Shown piece by piece: positions 60,035 through 64,000 of a stretch of 64,000 nt of DNA. Source of the stretch: Curtobacterium sp. MCBA15_009 (lineage in GTDB: Bacteria > Actinomycetota > Actinomycetes > Actinomycetales > Microbacteriaceae). How positions within the stretch are numbered: position 1 is the first letter of the stretch; every line of letters starts with the position of its first letter. The notes under the pieces are model-generated. The model made no database searches. It saw only the letters and a program-made list of their open reading frames with translations, and had not been told where the DNA came from. Both the position numbers and the translations under genes were made by a program. The stretch is from positions 60,522 to 124,521 of the forward strand of contig NZ_MJGO01000039.1 of the NCBI RefSeq assembly GCF_001864895.1. Direction: 5' to 3'.

Positions 60035-61294
60035 TCAGCGCGTCGGTACGAGCCGGGCGACCGCCTCGAGGTGGTGCGTGTGCGGGAACAGGTCGAAGGC
60101 CCGCAGCGCCTCGAGCGTGTACCCCAGGTCGGCGAAGGTCGCGACGTCGCGGGCGAGCGCGACGGGGTCGCAGGCGACGTAGACGACCTGTGCGGGTGCC
60201 AGTGCCGCGATCTGCTCGACGACCTGGCGTCCGGCGCCGGCGCGCGGCGGGTCGAGGACGATCGTGCCGGCGCGGAAGCGGTCCTGCTCGGCGCGCGAGG
60301 CGTTCGCCACCGTGTTCGCGAGCCAGCGGTCGACGCGCCCGGTCTCGGCGCGGGCGCCGATCCACTCGGACAGGTTCTCCTGCGCGTGCTCGGTCGCGCG
60401 CCCCGCGCTCTCGACGCTCGTGATGCGCGCCTTCGGGCCGACGAGGTCGCCGAGCGCTGCGGCGAGCAGGCCGACACCGCCGTACAGGTCGAGGTGGGTG
60501 CCCTCGGGGTCGAGGCGGTCGCGGTCGACCAGGTCCTGCACGGCCTCGGTGAGCACGGTCGCCGCGGCGCGGTGCACCTGCCAGAAGCCGTTGTCGTCGA
60601 CCTGGAACGTGCGCTCCCCGACGACCTCGGTCACGACCGTGGGCTTCTGCTCGTCGATGACGAGCCGTGCCCCCTCGGACCCGCTCGGCGCGAGGACGTC
60701 GATCACCGACGAGCCCGGCATCACGCCACGGCCGAGCGGCGCGCTCTGCTGCACCGCGGCGCTCGCGAGCGGCAGGCTGGTGACGGGGATGACGGAGTGC
60801 GAACGGGCGGCGAACGGGCCGGCGGTGCCGTGCTCGTCGACGTGCAGCCGGACGCGGGTGCGCCAACCGAGGCCGTTCGCGGCGTCGTCGCCGGGCGCCG
60901 CCTCGACGACGACGTCGTGGCCGAGCACCTCGGCGAGGTCCGTCCGGGCGAACCGCGCGAACGCGTCGACGAGGACGTCGTGCTTCAGCGTGCGCTGGTG
61001 GGCGAGGGCGATGTGCCCGAACTCGGCACCGCCCGGGCGCGTCTCGGGGTCGCGGTCGAGCGCGGCCTCCGGCCAGACGTGGTCGACGCGGTGCTCGCTC
61101 GGGGTGACGACGCTGACCGTGTCGGCACGCCAGAACGACTTCTTGCGGTCCTCGGTCACCCGGGCGACGACGCGCTCCCCGGGGATCGCGTCCGAGACGA
61201 AGACCACCCGGCCTTCGTGCCGTGCCACCGAGATGCCGCCGTGGGCGATCCCGGTGACGTCGAGTTCGAGCAGCGTGCCGACGGATTCACCCAT
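60035..61294 (-). CDS. TRAM-domain class I SAM-dependent RNA methyltransferase (RlmD/TrmA type)
   Basis: This 419-residue protein has an N-terminal TRAM domain (to about residue 60) and a uracil-5-methyltransferase domain: LDLYGGVGLLAAAL, LDPPRAGAG, and YVACDPVALARDV with the catalytic cysteine. The cluster of cysteines that binds 4Fe-4S in E. coli RlmD is missing; GGAEFGHIALAHQ stands in its place. It modifies uridine in rRNA or tRNA. Its ATG is only 14 bp from the divergent maf ATG. Confidence 0.85.
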   Translation of the reverse strand: MGESVGTLLELDVTGIAHGGISVARHEGRVVFVSDAIPGERVVARVTEDRKKSFWRADTVSVVTPSEHRVDHVWPEAALDRDPETRPGGAEFGHIALAHQRTLKHDVLVDAFARFARTDLAEVLGHDVVVEAAPGDDAANGLGWRTRVRLHVDEHGTAGPFAARSHSVIPVTSLPLASAAVQQSAPLGRGVMPGSSVIDVLAPSGSEGARLVIDEQKPTVVTEVVGERTFQVDDNGFWQVHRAAATVLTEAVQDLVDRDRLDPEGTHLDLYGGVGLLAAALGDLVGPKARITSVESAGRATEHAQENLSEWIGARAETGRVDRWLANTVANASRAEQDRFRAGTIVLDPPRAGAGRQVVEQIAALAPAQVVYVACDPVALARDVATFADLGYTLEALRAFDLFPHTHHLEAVARLVPTR

Positions 61295-61308
61295 GGTGAG
61301 ATGGTCCC

Positions 61309-62088
61309 ATGCGTCTGTACCTCGCGAGTACATCCCCCGCCCGCCGAGCCCTCCTCGCCCAGTCCGGGATCGAGCCGGTGCTCGTCTCCCCCGGGGTCGA
61401 CGAGGACGCCGCCGGTGCCGCCGCCGCCGCGTCCCTCGGCCGTGACCTGACCGGCCCCGAGCTCGTCTCGCTCCTCGCGGTCGCGAAGGCGTCGGCCGTC
61501 GCGGACGCCGCCGTCGCCGGCTCGCCGGTGGACGGCGTGGTGTTCGGCGGCGACTCCGCCTTCGAGGTCGACGGACGCCTGTACGGCAAGCCGCACGACC
61601 CGGCGGTCGCCCGGGAGCGCTGGCGGCAGATGCTCGCCGCCGGCGGCGGGACCCTGTGGAGCGGACACTGCGTCGTCGACCGGCGCCGCGACGTGGACCC
61701 GGCCACGGGGCGGACGGGAGGCCCGGACGCGGCCCGCACCGTGCCTCCCGTCCGTCCCCTGGTCACGTCGCCTGCCGGGGTCCCGGACCTGGGTGACGTC
61801 GCGCCCGGCGGGTCGGCGCTGGCCGCCGCGGGCGACCGCGTGGTCGCGGTCGACAGCGCGGTGCTCACCTTCGCCGACGACGTCTCGGCGGACGAGATCG
61901 ACGCGTACGTCGCGACCGGCGAGCCGCTCGAGGTGGCGGGCGCGTTCACCATCGACGGTCGGGCGGCGGCGTACATCACCCGGATCGACGGCGCGCCGTC
62001 GGCCGTGATCGGCATGTCGTTGCCGATGCTGCGGACGATGCTCCTGCGGGGCTTCGGCATCGACTGGCACGATCTCTGGTCGCTGTAG
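61309..62088 (+). CDS. maf: Maf-like nucleotide pyrophosphatase with in-frame hairpin insertion
   Basis: This 259-residue protein has the Maf start LASTSPARRALLAQSG, the GGDSAFEVDG and LYGKPHDP motifs and the late EIDAYVATGEPLEVAGAFTIDG segment. Maf proteins hydrolyse non-canonical nucleoside triphosphates and are usually 190-210 residues. The excess lies between about residues 125 and 170, where residues 135-149 are coded by a complete GGACGGGAGGC...GCCTCCCGTCC hairpin (61711-61754) read in frame. Catalytic residues flank but do not overlap the insertion, so activity is likely kept. Confidence 0.88.
   Translation: MRLYLASTSPARRALLAQSGIEPVLVSPGVDEDAAGAAAAASLGRDLTGPELVSLLAVAKASAVADAAVAGSPVDGVVFGGDSAFEVDGRLYGKPHDPAVARERWRQMLAAGGGTLWSGHCVVDRRRDVDPATGRTGGPDAARTVPPVRPLVTSPAGVPDLGDVAPGGSALAAAGDRVVAVDSAVLTFADDVSADEIDAYVATGEPLEVAGAFTIDGRAAAYITRIDGAPSAVIGMSLPMLRTMLLRGFGIDWHDLWSL
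61711..61754. repeat. GGACGGGAGGC hairpin inside maf
   Basis: GGACGGGAGGC (61712-61722) pairs with GCCTCCCGTCC (61743-61753). The outer bases CGG and CCG extend the match. It is the same family as the intergenic terminator-like hairpins, here inside a coding region and in frame. Confidence 0.8.
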
Positions 62089-62153
62089 ACATCCGCACTG
62101 TGCGGGGCCGGTTCTTTGTGGATGCCGGTCAATTCGTCCCGCGACCGCACGAA

Positions 62154-62159
62154 TACGCT
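62154..62159 (+). promoter_or_regulatory. Possible -10 box of the carboxylase alpha gene
   Basis: TACGCT lies 8 nt before ATG 62168 with no Shine-Dalgarno site, so a leaderless or near-leaderless mRNA is likely. Confidence 0.4.
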
Positions 62160-62167
62160 GATGTCTC

Positions 62168-63943
62168 ATGCCCCGTATCAGCAAGGTCCTCATCGCGAAC
62201 CGCGGCGAGATCGCCGTCCGCATCATCCGTGCGGCCCGCGACGCAGGCAAGGCATCGGTCGCGGTCTACGCCGACCAGGACCGTGACGCCCTCCACGCAC
62301 GCCTCGCTGACGAGGCCTACGCGCTGAACGGCACCACGAGCGCCGACACCTACCTCGTCATCGACAAGATCATCTCGGTCGCCCGTCGCTCCGGCGCGGA
62401 TGCCGTGCACCCGGGCTACGGGTTCCTGGCCGAGAACGCCGACTTCGCCCGCGCCGTCATCGACGCGGGGCTGACCTGGATCGGTCCGTCGCCGGAGTCC
62501 ATCGAGCGCCTCGGCGACAAGGTCTCCGCGCGCCACGTCGCCGAGAAGGTCGGGGCGCCGCTCGCCCCCGGCACCATCGAGCCCGTCAAGGACGCCTCCG
62601 AGGTCATCGCGTTCGCGGACGAGGTCGGCCTGCCGGTCGCCATCAAGGCGGCCTTCGGTGGCGGTGGCCGCGGCCTGAAGGTCGCACGGACGCGCGAGGA
62701 GGTCGCCTCGCAGTTCGAGTCGGCGACGCGTGAAGCCATCGCGGCGTTCGGCCGCGGCGAGTGCTTCGTCGAGAAGTACCTCGACAAGCCGCGCCACGTC
62801 GAGACCCAGTGCCTCGCCGACGAGCACGGCAACGTCGTCGTCGTCTCGACGCGCGACTGCTCGCTGCAGCGTCGCCACCAGAAGCTCGTCGAGGAGGCCC
62901 CCGCGCCGTACCTGACCGACGAACAGCAGGAGCGACTGTACGAGTCGTCGAAGGCGATCCTGCGCGAGGTCGGCTACGTCGGCGCCGGCACCTGCGAGTT
63001 CCTCATCGGGGCCGACGGCACCGTGTCGTTCCTCGAGGTGAACACCCGCCTGCAGGTCGAGCACTGCGTCTCGGAAGAGGTCACCGGCATCGACCTCGTC
63101 CGCGAGCAGTTCCGCATCGCCGAGGGCGGCACGCTCGACTACTCCGACCCGACGCCCCGCGGGCACTCGTTCGAGTTCCGCATCAACGGCGAGGACCCTG
63201 GTCGCAACTTCTTCCCCGCGCCCGGCCCCGTGCACGCGTTCAACGCGCCGTCCGGCCCCGGCGTCCGCGTCGACTCCGGCGTCGTGTCGGGCGACGTCGT
63301 GTCCGGCTCGTTCGACTCGATGCTCGCGAAGCTCGTCGTCACCGGCGCCACGCGCGCCGAGGCCCTGGAACGCTCGCGACGGGCACTCGCCGAGTTCGAG
63401 GTCACCGGCCTGCCGACCGTGCTGCCGTTCCACCGCGCGGTCGTGTCGGACCCGGCCTTCGCGACCCCCGACGACGAGCCGTTCTCCGTGTACACGCAGT
63501 GGATCGAGACCGACTTCCAGAACGACATCCCGGCGTGGAGCGGCTCCCCCGAGGAGCTCCCCGCCCCGGCCGCCCGCGAGAGCGTCGTCGTCGAGGTGCA
63601 GGGCAAGCGCATCGAGGTCACGATGCCGTCGATCGTCGGCGGTGGCGCGGCCGCGGGGCGTCGTCCCGCCGGTCCCTCCGCTCCCCCGAAGCGCCGCTCG
63701 TCGGCCGTGCGCGGCGGTGTCGCGAAGTCGGGCGGGTCCGTCGCCTCGCCGATGCAGGCCACCGTCGTGAAGCTCGCGGTCGCCGAGGGCGACACCGTGG
63801 TGAAGGGCGACCTGCTCGTCGTCCTCGAGGCGATGAAGATGGAGCAGCCCGTCCAGGCCCACAAGGACGGCGTCGTCACGAGCCTGAACGCCCCGGTCGG
63901 CCAGACGATCTCGTCCGGCCACGTGCTGCTCGAGCTCGCGTAG
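62168..63943 (+). CDS. accA: Acyl-CoA carboxylase alpha subunit (biotin carboxylase plus BCCP)
   Basis: This 591-residue protein has the biotin-carboxylase N-domain ([20 protein letters not shown]), an ATP-grasp domain with [14 protein letters not shown], the [10 protein letters not shown] active site, a linker, and a C-terminal BCCP domain with the biotinylation motif EAMKMEQ. It carboxylates its own biotin and hands the carboxyl group to AccD. BirA (53291) should biotinylate it. It matches AccA3 of mycobacteria by position and build. Confidence 0.95.
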   Translation: MPRISKVLIANRGEIAVRIIRAARDAGKASVAVYADQDRDALHARLADEAYALNGTTSADTYLVIDKIISVARRSGADAVHPGYGFLAENADFARAVIDAGLTWIGPSPESIERLGDKVSARHVAEKVGAPLAPGTIEPVKDASEVIAFADEVGLPVAIKAAFGGGGRGLKVARTREEVASQFESATREAIAAFGRGECFVEKYLDKPRHVETQCLADEHGNVVVVSTRDCSLQRRHQKLVEEAPAPYLTDEQQERLYESSKAILREVGYVGAGTCEFLIGADGTVSFLEVNTRLQVEHCVSEEVTGIDLVREQFRIAEGGTLDYSDPTPRGHSFEFRINGEDPGRNFFPAPGPVHAFNAPSGPGVRVDSGVVSGDVVSGSFDSMLAKLVVTGATRAEALERSRRALAEFEVTGLPTVLPFHRAVVSDPAFATPDDEPFSVYTQWIETDFQNDIPAWSGSPEELPAPAARESVVVEVQGKRIEVTMPSIVGGGAAAGRRPAGPSAPPKRRSSAVRGGVAKSGGSVASPMQATVVKLAVAEGDTVVKGDLLVVLEAMKMEQPVQAHKDGVVTSLNAPVGQTISSGHVLLELA

Positions 63944-63982
63944 CGCGCGCGGGCGCCGCGCTCCGCTGGCGCGAATCCGCTT

Positions 63983-63996
63983 CGCACAACCAAAGT
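63983..63996. repeat. Left arm of a second 62-bp inverted repeat, cut by the window end
   Basis: CGCACAACCAAAGT matches the first 14 bases of the arm at 21164, and the preceding bases carry the same GCGAA lead-in. The rest of the element lies beyond the window. Confidence 0.6.
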
Positions 63997-64000
63997 CACC

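Overview
The window is chromosomal DNA of a very GC-rich actinobacterium, most likely a Microbacteriaceae member close to Curtobacterium. The evidence is a WhiB protein, an acyl-CoA carboxylase with separate alpha, beta and epsilon subunits, frequent GTG starts, GTGA/ATGA gene overlaps, many leaderless starts (TANNNT about 6 nt before the start codon), and the family content. The genus is an inference from gene content and repeats; no rRNA is present.

Layout. (1) 0.2-6 kb: whiB, galE, manA and two divergent membrane-protein units (an O-antigen-ligase-like protein and a GT-C-like protein). (2) 5.9-23 kb: polysaccharide assembly and export. It holds a second O-antigen-ligase-like protein, a polyprenol-phosphate sugar synthase, a GT2-GT4 fusion, further glycosyltransferases, a secreted repeat protein with a lipoprotein, and an operon of ABC-2 permease (Wzm-like), ATPase (Wzt-like) and three glycosyltransferases. 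(3) 23-31 kb: dTDP-L-rhamnose synthesis (rmlC-rmlA on minus, rmlB-rmlD on plus) around a membrane GT2 and two tandem DUF2142 proteins. (4) 31-54 kb: a conserved housekeeping order (purE, purK, gtrA, PH-domain gene, birA) broken up by surface-polysaccharide genes: GH16-like, GH6, GH25, acyltransferase, GT-C proteins, LPG-synthase-TM protein, pyruvyltransferase, UDP-glucose dehydrogenase. (5) 54-64 kb: acyl-CoA carboxylase beta and epsilon, a response regulator with one intact and one degenerate histidine kinase, a TRAM-domain RNA methyltransferase, maf and the biotinylated carboxylase alpha subunit.

Together the genes make activated sugars (galactose, mannose, rhamnose, glucuronate), assemble them on lipid carriers with GT2/GT4 enzymes and membrane GT-C enzymes, export chains by an ABC transporter, and modify them (acylation, pyruvylation). 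Secreted glycoside hydrolases may remodel them. The backbone order whiB2, manA, rmlD, purE, purK, gtrA, PH, birA, accD, accE, maf, accA matches the Mycobacterium tuberculosis Rv3255c-Rv3285 region as I recall it, so the window looks like that ancient cluster expanded by surface-glycan islands.

The most unusual signals are non-coding. Several families of inverted repeats sit at gene 3' ends: a 51-bp element in seven copies, a GGACGGGAGGC hairpin, and a 62-bp element. One copy of the GGACGGGAGGC hairpin is embedded in frame inside maf. Also notable are a duplicated rmlA start making a 20-residue mini-ORF, a probable CTG start, a palindromic operator over the whiB -10 box, and a double-hairpin small-RNA candidate downstream of accE.
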